64,000 nt of DNA from Sphingobium sp. (GCA_020446425.1 JAGRES010000034.1:1-64000); one strand, 5' to 3'; shown: positions 50,834 through 60,847, counted from the stretch's first letter. The notes: generated from the sequence alone by a model not told the origin. Translations and numbers: made by a program.

Positions 50834-52276
50834 ATGCTCTCCCCCCATTCATCGCATCTTGACCTGTTCGCCCGGATTCTCGGGCCAAAGGGCCTGATCA
50901 CAGATGGGGATGATATTGCGCCATGGCTGACGGATTGGCGCAAACGCTATCATGGCGAGGCGGCAGCCATCCTTTCACCGGCCAATACGCAAGAGGTAGC
51001 CGAATGCGTTGCTGTGGCGCATCAGCATGGCATCGCGCTTGTTCCGCAAGGTGGCAATACCTCGATGGTAGGCGGAGCGACCCCGCCCGCTGACGGCAGC
51101 GCCCTGATACTATCGCTGCGCAGAATGAACGCCATTCGCTCCCTCTCACCCGAGGCCAATCTGGCGATATGCGAGGCGGGCCTCATTCTCTCGACGCTCC
51201 ACGATGCGGCAAACGCAGCAGGGCGCCGCTTTCCACTCAGCCTGGGTGCGAAAGGTTCCGCCACCATCGGCGGCCTGATCTCGACCAATGCAGGAGGCAC
51301 ACAGGTGCTTCGGCACGGAACCATGCGCGGCCTTGTCGAGGGGATCGAGGCGGTCCTGCCCGACGGAAGCATTTATGACGGCCTCTCGGTCCTCAAGAAA
51401 GACAATCGCGGATATGACCTGAAGCAGTTGCTGATCGGGGCCGAGGGCACGCTGGGTATCATCACCGCGGCGACATTGCGGCTCGCGCCCGCCATCACCC
51501 GGCGTTCCACCGCGTGGGTTGGCGTGAACAGCCCTCAGGATGCGCTGGCACTGCTCAATTCGCTCCAACTGAGGCTGGGCAATGTCGTCGAAGGCTTCGA
51601 GATTATGGCCGACGACTGTATGGGGCATGTGCTTTCTCATTTGCCCGGCGCGCGAATGCCCATCGGTACCGCTTGCGCATGGCATATCCTCATCGAGGCA
51701 GATCTGAGCAGTTATGGCCAGGAGGGCACAGACCCTCTGGAGGATGCGCTGGCGGCGGGCGCCGCTGAAGGTGGCCTGATTGACGCCGCGCTGGCGCAAA
51801 ACGAGACACAGGCTGAAGCCTTCTGGCGCATGCGCGACAGTATCTCGGAAGCGGAAAGAGCGACAGGTCCGGCTCTGCAATTCGATATCAGCGTGCCTGT
51901 GGCCGCCATGCCCGATTTCATGGTCACGGCGGCGCAGGCCGCCCAAAAGGCGTTTCCGGGCACAACCGCTTCGTCCTTCGGACATCTTGGCGATGGCAAC
52001 GTACATTTCCATGTGCGCGCGCCAGCCGGCACAACGGACGGCCCTGCCTGGATTGCCGAGCATGGCAAGGCAATCACAGCCTTTGTTCACGACGCTGTGA
52101 TCGCGGCAGGCGGTTCGATTTCCGCCGAACATGGCATCGGCCAGATGAAGCGTGCGGAGCTGGGCCGCCTCTCTTCCCCTGCCCGGCTCGGCGCGATGCG
52201 CGCCATTAAACATGCGCTCGACCCCGATGGCATCATGAACCCGGGGAAACTCATCCCGCTTGCATCGGAGGGGTGA
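50834..52276 (+). CDS. FAD-linked D-2-hydroxyacid dehydrogenase (GlcD / D-2-hydroxyglutarate dehydrogenase type)
   Basis: A 480-residue VAO-fold flavoprotein. The FAD-binding domain (about 35-215) has LVPQGGNTSMVGGATP and SLGAKGSATIGGLISTNAGG; the C-terminal domain has FGHLGDGNVHFHV and EHGIGQMKRAEL, with the usual His ligands. It oxidises a D-2-hydroxy acid (glycolate, D-lactate or D-2-hydroxyglutarate) and passes electrons to an acceptor. GlcE/GlcF partners are absent here, which favours a stand-alone D-2-hydroxyglutarate/D-lactate dehydrogenase. It is followed after 69 nt by the sapC-like gene. Confidence 0.9.
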   Translation: MLSPHSSHLDLFARILGPKGLITDGDDIAPWLTDWRKRYHGEAAAILSPANTQEVAECVAVAHQHGIALVPQGGNTSMVGGATPPADGSALILSLRRMNAIRSLSPEANLAICEAGLILSTLHDAANAAGRRFPLSLGAKGSATIGGLISTNAGGTQVLRHGTMRGLVEGIEAVLPDGSIYDGLSVLKKDNRGYDLKQLLIGAEGTLGIITAATLRLAPAITRRSTAWVGVNSPQDALALLNSLQLRLGNVVEGFEIMADDCMGHVLSHLPGARMPIGTACAWHILIEADLSSYGQEGTDPLEDALAAGAAEGGLIDAALAQNETQAEAFWRMRDSISEAERATGPALQFDISVPVAAMPDFMVTAAQAAQKAFPGTTASSFGHLGDGNVHFHVRAPAGTTDGPAWIAEHGKAITAFVHDAVIAAGGSISAEHGIGQMKRAELGRLSSPARLGAMRAIKHALDPDGIMNPGKLIPLASEG

Positions 52277-52345
52277 GACCTTTATCGCAACCCACCATGT
52301 CCGCAGTCAGCGCACGCTGACCGCCCTGCCCTAATGGAGAGTATC

Positions 52346-53125
52346 ATGGCCACCGCGCCTAAAGCCAATTTGCCTATCTTTTACAATGACTTGGTTCCAC
52401 TCAATAGCAACGAGCACGAGAAGTTCCGGGTCCGCCCGAGCGAATCGGCACCGTTTCTCAAGAACCAGCATGCGGTACCGCTGACCATCGACGAATTTGT
52501 CGCGGCACAGCGCTTTGTCCCCATTATCTTCTCGGCGGGCGACGAACCTGTTCCTCTTGCCCTTATGGGCTTGAACGAAGGCATCAACACTTTCCTTGAC
52601 GACGATGGAAAGCTGCGTGGCCCGGCCTATGTTCCGGCCTATGTCCGCCGCTATCCGTGGATGCTAGCGAAGCTGCGTCCCGACAGCGATGAACTGTCGC
52701 TCTGCTTCGACCCCAGCTCCGATATCGTCGGTGAATATGAGGATGGCGATGCGCTGCTCGTCGACAAGCAGCCCAGCGAAGTTACCAAGGGCATCCTGAA
52801 ATTCTGCGAGGATTTCGAGCAGTCGGCGCATCGCACGGGCCTGTTCATGAAAGAATTGGCGGAAATGGACCTTTTGATGGATGGCGAAGTTTCCATCCAG
52901 ATGCCCGGTAACGAGAAACCGTTCGTCTATCGCGGCTTCCGCATGGTCAATGAGGAGAAGCTGCGCGACATGCGTGGCGACCAGCTTCGCAAGATCAGCC
53001 AGAACGGCATGCTGCCGCTGATTCACGCGCATCTCTTCTCGTTGCAGCTGATGCGGGAGATTTTCCAGCACCAGATCGAGCAGGGCAAGATGCCGGAAGT
53101 ACCGGCGCCGGAAGCCGTCAACTAA
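52346..53125 (+). CDS. SapC-family protein
   Basis: A 259-residue protein of the SapC family, named after a protein near S-layer secretion genes in Campylobacter; the molecular role is not established. Typical segments are FYNDLVPLNSNEH, FVPIIFSAGDEPVPLALMGL, PAYVRRYPWML and a C-terminal helical SLQLMREIFQHQIE. No signal peptide or membrane segment is visible. The ATG at 52346 is chosen over 52334 because GGAGA stands at correct spacing before it. Confidence 0.87.
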   Translation: MATAPKANLPIFYNDLVPLNSNEHEKFRVRPSESAPFLKNQHAVPLTIDEFVAAQRFVPIIFSAGDEPVPLALMGLNEGINTFLDDDGKLRGPAYVPAYVRRYPWMLAKLRPDSDELSLCFDPSSDIVGEYEDGDALLVDKQPSEVTKGILKFCEDFEQSAHRTGLFMKELAEMDLLMDGEVSIQMPGNEKPFVYRGFRMVNEEKLRDMRGDQLRKISQNGMLPLIHAHLFSLQLMREIFQHQIEQGKMPEVPAPEAVN

Positions 53126-53165
53126 TTCATCTGATACCAACAGATATTAAGCAAGAATTCGGTGC

Positions 53166-53191
53166 GGCGCGTCCTTAATAGAGGGCGCGCC
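53166..53191 (+). terminator. Terminator of the sapC-like gene
   Basis: A 10-bp stem with one G-T pair (53166-53175 with 53182-53191) and a 6-nt loop, followed by a weakly T-rich stretch, 40 nt after the stop. Confidence 0.6.
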
Positions 53192-53280
53192 GTTCGCTAT
53201 TTCAGACTTACGGTTAAAACATCCATATCGGACCGGTATCAGTGGTTGAAAAATTCCGCTTCCTATCTTAATTATAAGAC

Positions 53281-53387
53281 ATGCCGCGCCTGTTCCCCTT
53301 TCGGGTGCGTGCATGGACGCCTTCCCCTTCGAAGGCGTCTCCTCCCTGAACCTGGCCACCCTGTGCTCTGCACGGGGTGGTTTTTTT
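53281..53387 (+). ncRNA. Candidate small RNA with an anti-Shine-Dalgarno-like loop
   Basis: In the 313-bp gap 53126-53438. A TTATAAG box ends at 53279, with a TTGAAA at 53247-53252 (slightly long spacing). Then follow a 9-bp perfect stem (53316-53324 with 53331-53339), a single-stranded stretch TCCTCCCTGAACC at 53340-53352, and a strong terminator (53356-53366 with 53370-53380, one G-T pair, seven T residues). CU-rich unpaired CCTCC segments are typical of alphaproteobacterial trans-acting sRNAs that block ribosome sites. It resembles my memory of the suhB/MmgR (alpha-r8) family, but I cannot confirm that. A short protein is not encoded. Confidence 0.6.
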
Positions 53388-53438
53388 ATGGTCGTTGAAA
53401 AGGACGGTTTTCTAACGGATGCGGCGGACGTTGGGCGT

Positions 53439-54362
53439 TTATTCGGCCGCTTGCGACCATATTTGAGAGCGGATTTCCTGCTCCAGCCGCGCCACAAGTT
53501 CGCTCATCATCTCGAGAATTTTCCCGAGTCCTTTTCCGGGCTGGTTCAACCCCGAGTCGAGATATAGATCGCGGGAGATTTCGATCTGCAGGGCATGGCG
53601 GCCCACAACAGGTTTGGCGTGACGCTCTATCAGATGATAGCCGGGATAGGGCGTATTGAGCGCGGGCGCATAGCCATGGGCCCTTATGACAGCGCACGCC
53701 GTTTCCGCCAGCCTGGTAGCGGCGCTCGCGCCAAACCGGTCGCCGATCACAACATCGGGGCGCTTCTCGCCCGCCTTGGCCGGCAGAGGCGGCATGGAGT
53801 GAATATCGAGCAGCAGCACTTCTGGGTGGACCGAATGCAGCTCGTCCAGTCGCGCCCCGATCCGGTGATGATAGGGACGGTGATGATTTTCGATCCGCTC
53901 GGAAACCTGAGCCCATGCAATCGGGCCTTTCCACAAATCACCAGATCGTGGCAAAAACCGTGGAATGAGTCCAAGGCCACCCCGTTGCTTGGCGGTTCGG
54001 ACCAGGGATATGTGCCCCGGCATATCGGATATGATGACCGGGTCGATATCGCGCTCGTCCCGGTTGAGATCTATCATCGCGCGCGGAGTACGTGCAATTA
54101 GCGCCGGATAATCCTGATCCAGCAATTTCCCCACGAGCAAGTCGGCATATCTGTCTTCCAGACGCTGCAATATCGTCAGGTCAACCCGGCTGTGCTGCAG
54201 AATGAAATCGGGATAAGCACGGCCCGCATGAGGCACCGAAAGCAGGATGGGAACATCGAATCGCTTGGCCCCATATTCATCAAATGAGGGTTCCAATGCG
54301 TTATCCTGCCCGCCTTTTTCCGCTCCGGCGGGCGCAGTTGCATCGGATTTTATGCGATTCAT
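53439..54362 (-). CDS. N-formylglutamate amidohydrolase family protein
   Basis: A 307-residue Zn hydrolase of the N-formylglutamate amidohydrolase family (HutG type), which releases formate and glutamate at the end of one histidine-degradation route. Recognisable segments are LLSVPHAGRAYP, LEDRYADLL, ARTPRAMIDLNRDERDID, YHHRIGARLDEL, LLLDIHSMPP, and HALQIEISRDLY. No other hut genes are adjacent. It is divergent from the cpdR-like gene. The start at 54362 gives about 35 poorly structured residues before the core; a later start is possible. Confidence 0.87.
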   Translation of the reverse strand: MNRIKSDATAPAGAEKGGQDNALEPSFDEYGAKRFDVPILLSVPHAGRAYPDFILQHSRVDLTILQRLEDRYADLLVGKLLDQDYPALIARTPRAMIDLNRDERDIDPVIISDMPGHISLVRTAKQRGGLGLIPRFLPRSGDLWKGPIAWAQVSERIENHHRPYHHRIGARLDELHSVHPEVLLLDIHSMPPLPAKAGEKRPDVVIGDRFGASAATRLAETACAVIRAHGYAPALNTPYPGYHLIERHAKPVVGRHALQIEISRDLYLDSGLNQPGKGLGKILEMMSELVARLEQEIRSQIWSQAAE

Positions 54363-54496
54363 GCCTTAAATTTGCTCCGCCTATCCACTTGTTAAGTGCT
54401 TATCCATAAAAGATAAGCATATTCCAACGCCATTGACAGCCCGTAATGGGGCTGCCAGCACGTGGAGTAACGAATAAAACAGGGGTGGCGGGGTCG

Positions 54497-54871
54497 ATGA
54501 TCCGTATTTTGTTGGCTGAAGATGATGAAGCCATGCGCCAGTATCTGGCGCGCGCACTGGAAAAGTCGGGCTATGAAGTCCTGTCGGTCGATCGCGGCAC
54601 GGAGGCTATTCCCCTGCTGGAGACGCAGAGCTTTGATCTGCTGCTCACAGACATTGTTATGCCTGAAATGGATGGTATCGAGCTGGCGCAGCATGCCGCC
54701 AAGATGGCGCCGGATATGCGCGTGATGTTCATCACCGGCTTTGCCGCAGTGACCCTGAAGGCTGGCAAGGCCGTGCCGCAGGCCAAGGTATTGTCCAAAC
54801 CGTTCCACTTGCGCGATCTGGTTCTCGAAGTCGACCGCATGTTTGGCCTCGATAGCGCCAGCGGTCTCTAA
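54497..54871 (+). CDS. cpdR: Single-domain response regulator, CpdR-like
   Basis: A 124-residue receiver domain without an output domain. It has LLAEDDEAMR (acidic pocket), acceptor Asp52 in LLLTDIVMPEMDG, VMFITGFA and LSKPF. Similarity in pattern and length to Caulobacter CpdR is strong; CpdR controls ClpXP adaptor loading and so the turnover of cell-cycle proteins. The frame opens at 54446, but the ATG at 54497 begins the domain exactly and has AGGGGTGGCGGGG upstream. It is convergent with dctA, 4 nt apart. Confidence 0.85.
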   Translation: MIRILLAEDDEAMRQYLARALEKSGYEVLSVDRGTEAIPLLETQSFDLLLTDIVMPEMDGIELAQHAAKMAPDMRVMFITGFAAVTLKAGKAVPQAKVLSKPFHLRDLVLEVDRMFGLDSASGL

Positions 54872-54875
54872 TCAC

Positions 54876-56222
54876 TTAATCCGCGATAATCGCTTCGACA
54901 TCACTGGTGGGCGGCAAATCCTCGCCCGCCATGGCCGCGTTCAGGCGCACGCGATCCAGCTTGCCCTCCCATGCGGCAACGACAATGGTGGCCACCGCAT
55001 TGCCGACAAAGTTGGTGAGACTGCGGCATTCGCTCATGAACCGGTCGACGCCTAATATCAGCGCCATACCCGCGACTGGCACGGAGGGTACAATCGAAAG
55101 CGTCGCCGCCAGCGTGATGAACCCCGCGCCGGTTACACCAGCTGCCCCCTTGCTGCTGATCATCGCAACCAACAGCAAGGCGACCTGCTCTCCCAATGAC
55201 AGGTCGACGCCGGTGGCCTGGGCAATGAACAAAGCCGCAAGCGTCATATAAATATTGGTACTATCCAGATTGAAGCTGTATCCGGTCGGCACGACCAGAC
55301 CGACGATCGTTTTGCCACACCCGGCGCGTTCCATCTTCTCGATCAGGCTGGGCAGCGCCGTTTCCGAGGAGGATGTGCCGAGGACCAGCAATAATTCCGA
55401 TTTGAGATAGGCGATCAGGCGCAGGATACGAAATCCTGCAAGCCGGGCTATCGCACCCAGGACAATCAGAACGAAGAGCAAAGATGTGAGATAGAATGTC
55501 GCCACCAGCCCGGCGAGGTTTGCGAGCGCGCCCACGCCATATTTGCCGATGGTGAACGCCATAGCCCCGAAAGCGCCAATGGGCGCGGCATACATCAGGA
55601 TCGAGACAAGCTTGAACACCGCATGCGTCGCGGAATCGAACAGCGTCATCAATGGCTGCGCCTTGTCACCAATCATCGTCAACGCAATGCCGAACAGGAT
55701 CGAGACGAACAGGACCTGCAATATATGCCCGTCAGCCACAGCAGCAACGAGCGTTGTCGGAATGATTTCGATCAGAAAGCCCGTAATGCTGCTGTCATGG
55801 GCCTGAGTGGCATAATTCGCCACCTTCGACAGATCGAGCGAGGCGGGGTCGATATTCATGCCCTCACCCGGCCGTACGACATTGGCGACGATCAGACCGA
55901 CGATCAGGGCCAGCGTCGAGACCGTGATGAAATAGGCAAAGGCCTTGCCCGCGACACGGCCCACACCGCCCAGCTCACGCATACCGGCGATGCCGGTGAC
56001 GATAGTGAGGAAGATGACCGGCGCGATGATCATCTTGACCAGGCGAATGAAGGCGTCGCCCAGCGGCTTCATCGCCTCTCCGGTAGCCGGTGCCAATGCG
56101 CCCAGCGTGACGCCCGCGACGATGGCGATCAGCACTTGCGCATAGAGATGCGTGTACCAACTTCCAGCGCGTTTCTTGTCCGTTTCCGGATGCTCGCCAG
56201 CTTGCGCTATTCCCACTCCCAA
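54876..56222 (-). CDS. dctA: C4-dicarboxylate/cation symporter (DAACS family)
   Basis: A 448-residue inner-membrane transporter with eight to nine hydrophobic segments. Family motifs are the Ser-rich hairpin [14 protein letters not shown], then [30 protein letters not shown] and the substrate-binding region [23 protein letters not shown] (in part). It imports succinate, fumarate or malate with protons or sodium. Compared with E. coli DctA (about 428) it has a short N-terminal extension. No DctBD sensor pair is adjacent. Confidence 0.92.
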   Translation of the reverse strand: MGVGIAQAGEHPETDKKRAGSWYTHLYAQVLIAIVAGVTLGALAPATGEAMKPLGDAFIRLVKMIIAPVIFLTIVTGIAGMRELGGVGRVAGKAFAYFITVSTLALIVGLIVANVVRPGEGMNIDPASLDLSKVANYATQAHDSSITGFLIEIIPTTLVAAVADGHILQVLFVSILFGIALTMIGDKAQPLMTLFDSATHAVFKLVSILMYAAPIGAFGAMAFTIGKYGVGALANLAGLVATFYLTSLLFVLIVLGAIARLAGFRILRLIAYLKSELLLVLGTSSSETALPSLIEKMERAGCGKTIVGLVVPTGYSFNLDSTNIYMTLAALFIAQATGVDLSLGEQVALLLVAMISSKGAAGVTGAGFITLAATLSIVPSVPVAGMALILGVDRFMSECRSLTNFVGNAVATIVVAAWEGKLDRVRLNAAMAGEDLPPTSDVEAIIAD

Positions 56223-56354
56223 TTCCCCTGTTTCACCTGTTCAAAGGCGGCTCCCAAATTCCGCCTCTAGCCGCTAATCAGGGCTTGCACAAATCGAGTA
56301 TCGAGGCTAACAGCGCGTCTCCTGCAGCGGATATCCGCCGCCAGGGACCCGTGT

Positions 56355-56429
56355 GGGCGTGTAGCTCAGTGGTAGAGCACTGTGTTGACATCGCAGGGGT
56401 CGCAAGTTCAATCCTTGCCACGCCCACCA
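56355..56429 (+). tRNA. tRNA-Val, anticodon GAC
   Basis: A 75-nt cloverleaf with encoded CCA. Acceptor GGGCGTG pairs with CACGCCC; D-arm GCTCAGTGGTAGAGC; anticodon loop TTGACAT gives GAC; T-arm GCAAGTTCAATCCTTGC. It stands alone between dctA and the bc1 operon. Confidence 0.95.
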
Positions 56430-56512
56430 TTCCCTCTCTCACATTTATGATAAAACACAGGCCACGCGTCGGTTTGGTGCGCCGATCTCCGGTTGCCTTG
56501 CGCGCAAAAGAA

Positions 56513-56536
56513 AAGGCGGACCCGAAGGCCCGCCTT
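56513..56536 (-). terminator. Terminator of the cytochrome bc1 operon
   Basis: On the minus strand a 10-bp stem (one G-T pair) with a TTCG tetraloop, followed by TTTTCTTTT, 30 nt after the cytochrome c1 stop. Confidence 0.85.
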
Positions 56537-56565
56537 ATTCTGTTCAAACGCGTCTCAGCGCTGGA

Positions 56566-57411
56566 TCAATGCTTCTTGTCCGCCCAGATGTTCCGGTAGG
56601 ACATATAAGCCAGAGCAGTAGCGATCAGCAGGAAGAAGATCACGGCAACGCCGGACTGCTTGCGAATCTCCATCTTCGGCTCTGCGGTCCAGGCCAAGAA
56701 CGCAGCTACGTCCTTCGACATCTGGTCAACCGTCGGCTTGGGCTGTCCCTCATCATAGGTCACCTGACCATCGGCGGTGAGTGGCGGTGCCATCGCCAGG
56801 TTGAGGTTGGCGAAATAAGGGTTGTAGTGCAGACCTGCCGGGGTCTTGCTGTCCGGGAACTTCTCAAGAAGCTCGGCGGGCTGTCCCTGATAGCCGGTCA
56901 GCAGCGAATAGACATAGGCGGTGCCATTGTGACGCGCCTTAGTCATCAGCGAGAGATCTGGCGGAATGGCGTTGTTGTTCGCCGCAGCTGCTGCAACATT
57001 GTTGGCGAACGGCTTGGGGAACTTGTCAGCCGGAGCCGGATCACGCGTCGACATTTCGCCGGTCTTGGGATCGACGTCGGGCGTCTTGATCGCCCAGCTC
57101 TTGGCGATCGCCTTCACTTCGGCCTCGCTGTAGCCCAGTGCTTCCAGGTCACGGAAAGCGACGAACTTCAGGCTGTGACAAGCCGAGCAGACTTCCTTGA
57201 ACACCTGGAAACCGCGCTGCAGCTGCTGCTTGTCATAATGGCCAAGCGGGCCATCGAAGCTGTAGCTGACATGCTTGGGATGCTCGTGAAATTCATGCTC
57301 TGCTGTCGGAGCAGGAGGCTCGCTGACATATGCCACCGCGCCCATGATGAAGGAGACGAGAAGCCAGCCGGAGAAGAACAGGCCGACGAGAAATGCACCT
57401 ATGCGAACCAT
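56566..57411 (-). CDS. petC: Cytochrome bc1 complex, cytochrome c1
   Basis: A 281-residue cytochrome c1. Heme motif CSACH (Cys75, Cys78, His79), the typical DLSLMTKARHNGTAYVYSLLTGY, the axial Met region NLNLAMAPPLT, and a C-terminal anchor (VAVIFFLLIATALAYMSY). The N-terminal hydrophobic segment (GAFLVGLFFSGWLLVSFIMGAV) is a signal or second anchor. It passes electrons from the Rieske protein to a soluble cytochrome c on the periplasmic side. It is the last gene of petABC, 14 nt after petB. Confidence 0.95.
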   Translation of the reverse strand: MVRIGAFLVGLFFSGWLLVSFIMGAVAYVSEPPAPTAEHEFHEHPKHVSYSFDGPLGHYDKQQLQRGFQVFKEVCSACHSLKFVAFRDLEALGYSEAEVKAIAKSWAIKTPDVDPKTGEMSTRDPAPADKFPKPFANNVAAAAANNNAIPPDLSLMTKARHNGTAYVYSLLTGYQGQPAELLEKFPDSKTPAGLHYNPYFANLNLAMAPPLTADGQVTYDEGQPKPTVDQMSKDVAAFLAWTAEPKMEIRKQSGVAVIFFLLIATALAYMSYRNIWADKKH

Positions 57412-57425
57412 TTTCTTGCGTCCCC

Positions 57426-58715
57426 TTATTCGGCTGCAACAGCGGCGGTTTCAGCGCCGTCATAGTCTTTGCCCAGCACCGCCTCGGTGATCGAACCGGG
57501 GAGCGGATCGGGCCTCTCGAAGGCCGCCACAAGCGGCAGGATGATAAGGAAGTGCGCGAAATAATAAGCCGAAGCCACCTGCGAGATCATCACATAGGGC
57601 TCCTCGGCTGGCGCACCGCCGCAATAGCCCAGGATCAGCACGTCGATGACGAGGATCCAGAAGAACTTCTTGAACATCGGGCGATAGTTGCCCGAACGCA
57701 CCGGCGAGGTATCCAGCCAGGGCAGGAAGAAGAGCAGCAGGATCGAGGCGAACATCGCCAGCACACCCAGCAGCTTCGCCGGAATGAAGAAGAAGTCGAA
57801 AGTGAAGGCGCGCAGGATCGCGTAGAACGGCCAGAAATACCATTCGGGAACGATATGCGCAGGCGTCGAAAGCGGGTTGGCCTCGATATAGTTATCGGGG
57901 TGGCCCATCATGTTCGGCGCGAAATAGACCGCAAGCGCGAATAGGATGAAGAAGATGCCCGCCCCGAAACCATCTTTCGCGGTGTAATAGGGGTGGAACG
58001 GCACCGTGTCCTGCGGCCCCTTCACTTCAACACCGGTCGGATTGGTCGAACCCGGAATATGCAGTGCCCAGATATGCAGGATGATAACACCCGCAATCAC
58101 GAACGGCAGCAGATAGTGCAGCGAGAAGAAGCGGTTGAGCGAGGCATTGCCGGGGGCAAAACCGCCGAGCAGCCAGGTCTGGATCGGTTCACCGACAATC
58201 GGAATAGCGCCGAACAGGCCGGTAATCACCTTTGCGCCCCAATAGGACATCTGACCCCAGGGCAGCACATAGCCCATGAAGGCGGTCGCCATCATCAGCA
58301 GGAAGATGACAAGGCCGAGCAGCCACACCATTTCGCGCGGCGCCTTATAAGAACCGAAATAGAGGCCACGGAAAATGTGGAGATAGACGACGATGAAGAA
58401 GAAGCTTGCGCCGTTGGCATGCGCATAACGCATCAGCCAGCCCGCGTTCACATCGCGCATCACATGTTCGACCGTGCCGAAGGCAACCAGGTCATTGGCA
58501 CCATAATGCATCGCCATGATGATGCCGGTGACAATCTGTATCATCAGCGCAAGGCCGGAAAGAACACCGAAGTTCCAGAAATAATTGAGGTTGCGCGGAA
58601 CCGGGTAACCGGCGCCAACCGCATTGTAGACGAGACGCGGCAAAGGCAGACGCTCGTCGATCCACTTCATCAGTGGAACCTTGGGGGTGTATTCATTTGC
58701 CCAGGGAAAACTCAT
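57426..58715 (-). CDS. petB: Cytochrome bc1 complex, cytochrome b
   Basis: A 429-residue integral membrane cytochrome b with eight expected helices. The heme-ligand His are in [22 protein letters not shown] (in part) and [22 protein letters not shown] (in part); the Qo-site [13 protein letters not shown] motif is intact. It oxidises ubiquinol and pumps charge through the Q cycle. The gene sits between petA (11 nt) and petC (14 nt). Length and motifs are normal. Confidence 0.96.
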   Translation of the reverse strand: MSFPWANEYTPKVPLMKWIDERLPLPRLVYNAVGAGYPVPRNLNYFWNFGVLSGLALMIQIVTGIIMAMHYGANDLVAFGTVEHVMRDVNAGWLMRYAHANGASFFFIVVYLHIFRGLYFGSYKAPREMVWLLGLVIFLLMMATAFMGYVLPWGQMSYWGAKVITGLFGAIPIVGEPIQTWLLGGFAPGNASLNRFFSLHYLLPFVIAGVIILHIWALHIPGSTNPTGVEVKGPQDTVPFHPYYTAKDGFGAGIFFILFALAVYFAPNMMGHPDNYIEANPLSTPAHIVPEWYFWPFYAILRAFTFDFFFIPAKLLGVLAMFASILLLFFLPWLDTSPVRSGNYRPMFKKFFWILVIDVLILGYCGGAPAEEPYVMISQVASAYYFAHFLIILPLVAAFERPDPLPGSITEAVLGKDYDGAETAAVAAE

Positions 58716-58726
58716 CTGTCTGTTCC

Positions 58727-59296
58727 TCAGCCTACGAGAATGGCGGTGTCAGAAGTGAAGCTGTACGGCGGCACTTCGAGGTTTTTCGGCGCGGGGCCTT
58801 TGCGGATACGCGCGGCGGTATCATAGTGCGAACCGTGGCAGGGGCAGAAATAGCCGCCATACTCACCCTTGTTCTCACCCTCGCCCGCACCCAGCGGCAC
58901 GCAGCCCAGGTGGGTGCAGACACCCATCGTGATCAGCCACTGGGTCTTGCCATCCACCGTGCGTTCTTCCAGCGTCTGCGGATCGCGCAGGGTGGAAGCA
59001 TCGACCGCATCGGCCTCTGCAATTTCCTTTTCCGTCAGCTGGCGTACGAACAGCGGCTGGCTGCGGAAAGTGGTCTTGATCGCCTGACCCGGCTGAATGC
59101 CGGAAAGGTCGACCTCGGTCGTAGAGAGCGCCAGAACATCCGCGCTGGGGTTCATCTGGTTGATGAGGGGCAGAACGGCAACAACGCCGCCGACACCCGC
59201 AAAACTCACCGCAGCAATGTTGATGAAATCGCGGCGACGGACGCCTTCGCCTTCTGCCGTTCCGTCCGCGCTTGCCGTATTTTCTAGCGTCGCCAT
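58727..59296 (-). CDS. petA: Cytochrome bc1 complex, Rieske iron-sulfur subunit
   Basis: A 189-residue Rieske protein. Cluster ligands CTHLGC (Cys127, His129, Cys132) and CPCHGSH (Cys151, Cys153, His154). The N-terminal [19 protein letters not shown] is a twin-arginine-type anchor, as in other Rieske proteins that go through Tat. It takes electrons from ubiquinol to cytochrome c1. First gene of the operon; the 231-bp gap to trmL (59297-59527) must hold its promoter. Confidence 0.96.
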   Translation of the reverse strand: MATLENTASADGTAEGEGVRRRDFINIAAVSFAGVGGVVAVLPLINQMNPSADVLALSTTEVDLSGIQPGQAIKTTFRSQPLFVRQLTEKEIAEADAVDASTLRDPQTLEERTVDGKTQWLITMGVCTHLGCVPLGAGEGENKGEYGGYFCPCHGSHYDTAARIRKGPAPKNLEVPPYSFTSDTAILVG

Positions 59297-59527
59297 CTAT
59301 AACCAACCCTTGTTTACCCACCGATTCACGGGAACCCGCATCGGCTGATGTGCGCCGAAATGCCCCGAACCCGCGGCATTTTCAAGAGGTTTGACGCTGG
59401 TCCGCAACGGTTTGGCGCTCGCCCCCCTTGGCGCTGTCGCGCGCCTGATAGCCTCCAAAGCACCGATTTGCCAACAGCAATTTGACTTGGCGGTGACAAA
59501 CTCGGCCACCATAGCTATGCCGCAGCC

Positions 59528-59986
59528 ATGCGCCTCGCCCTTCATCAGCCCGATATCGCCGGAAATGTGGGCACTATCATGCGGCTCGCCGCCTGTTTTT
59601 CCATACCCCTCGACATCGTAATGCCCTGCGGATTTCCGGCCTCCGACAAGCAGCTCAGACGATCGGCCATGGACTATGCCGAAGCGGCCGAAATTCACAC
59701 GCATATCAATTCGGATGCCTTTTTCGCCGTGCAATCCGATGCAGGCCATCGTGTCGTACTACTAACCAGTCATGGCGACACCCGCCTGCCCGACATGGAA
59801 TTCACGCCCCAAGACACGCTGTTGCTGGGCTCGGAAAGTGCGGGCGTACCCGATCATATTCATAAAGCCGTTGCATTTCGGATCAATATTCCGATGGCGC
59901 CGGGCTTTCGGTCCTTGAATATTGCCGTCGCTGCAGGCATCGCCCTGTCGGAAGCATTGAGACAGACAGGACTCTACCCCGCATGA
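59528..59986 (+). CDS. trmL: tRNA (cytidine(34)-2'-O)-methyltransferase
   Basis: A 152-residue SPOUT-fold methyltransferase with LALHQPDIAGNVGTIMRLAA at the N-terminus, GSESAGVPDHI, and the knot segment FRSLNIAVAAGIALSEALRQ. TrmL methylates the wobble nucleotide of leucine tRNAs in E. coli. The length matches (about 157). Its stop overlaps the start of hemF (ATGA). Confidence 0.92.
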   Translation: MRLALHQPDIAGNVGTIMRLAACFSIPLDIVMPCGFPASDKQLRRSAMDYAEAAEIHTHINSDAFFAVQSDAGHRVVLLTSHGDTRLPDMEFTPQDTLLLGSESAGVPDHIHKAVAFRINIPMAPGFRSLNIAVAAGIALSEALRQTGLYPA

Positions 59987-60840
59987 AGCCGCTCGACGAT
60001 CAGCAACAACAGGCACGAAGCTGGTTTGAGGAACTGCGTGACCGTATTTGCGCCGAATTCGAGGCGATTGAGCGCGAGGCCGGCAGCGATTCGTCCTTCA
60101 CTTACACGCCGTGGGACCGTGACGGCGAGGGAGACGGCGAAGGCGGTGGCGGCGTGCGCGGCGTTATGAAGGGCAAGGTGTTTGAAAAGGTCGGCGTCAA
60201 TGTATCGACCGTGGGCGGCAGCTTCTCACCCGAATTCGCGAAAAGCATCAATGGCGCTGGCGAGGATAATCCGGAGTTCTTCGCCACCGGTATCAGCCTA
60301 GTCGCGCACATGGCCAATCCGCACGTTCCAGCGGTGCATATGAATACCCGCTTCCTCGTCACCACAAAGCGCTGGTTCGGTGGCGGGGCGGACCTTAACC
60401 CGCCGATACCCTATGATCAGGACACGTCGGATTTCCACGCGACGCTGCGCGCAGCGTGCGATGCGCATAATTCCACCTATTATCCCCGCTTCAAAAAATG
60501 GGCGGACGATTATTTCTACATTCCCCACCGCAAGGTGCATCGCGGCGTCGGCGGCATCTTCTACGATCACCTCGAATGCCCGGATGATGCGGAATTCGAC
60601 GCCAATTTCACGTTTACCCGCGCGGTTGGCGAGGCGTTTCTCGCCGCCTTCCCGCCGATCGTGCGCCGCCGCATGGACCATGAATGGACAGAGGCCGACA
60701 AGGCGCAACAGCTGGAATGGCGCGGACGCTATGCCGAGTTTAACCTCGTCTATGATCGCGGCACGCTGTTCGGTCTCAAGACAGGCGGCAATATCGACGC
60801 GATCCTGATGAGCCTGCCGCCACTGGCGACGTGGAGCTGA
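59983..60840 (+). CDS. hemF: Oxygen-dependent coproporphyrinogen III oxidase
   Basis: A 285-residue HemF with the family blocks VNVSTVGGSFSPEFA, GISLVAHMANPHVPAVHMN, RWFGGGADLNPPIPYDQD, HRKVHRGVGGIFYDHL and RGTLFGLKTGGNIDAILMS (all near full conservation). It makes protoporphyrinogen IX in heme synthesis using O2, so the organism is aerobic. Expression is probably coupled with trmL through the 4-nt overlap. Confidence 0.96.
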   Translation: MKPLDDQQQQARSWFEELRDRICAEFEAIEREAGSDSSFTYTPWDRDGEGDGEGGGGVRGVMKGKVFEKVGVNVSTVGGSFSPEFAKSINGAGEDNPEFFATGISLVAHMANPHVPAVHMNTRFLVTTKRWFGGGADLNPPIPYDQDTSDFHATLRAACDAHNSTYYPRFKKWADDYFYIPHRKVHRGVGGIFYDHLECPDDAEFDANFTFTRAVGEAFLAAFPPIVRRRMDHEWTEADKAQQLEWRGRYAEFNLVYDRGTLFGLKTGGNIDAILMSLPPLATWS

Positions 60841-60847
60841 CGGAGCG

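Noticed and set aside
56355-56429. tRNA-Val as an integration site
   Set aside because: No integrase gene and no direct repeat of the tRNA 3' end were seen nearby.
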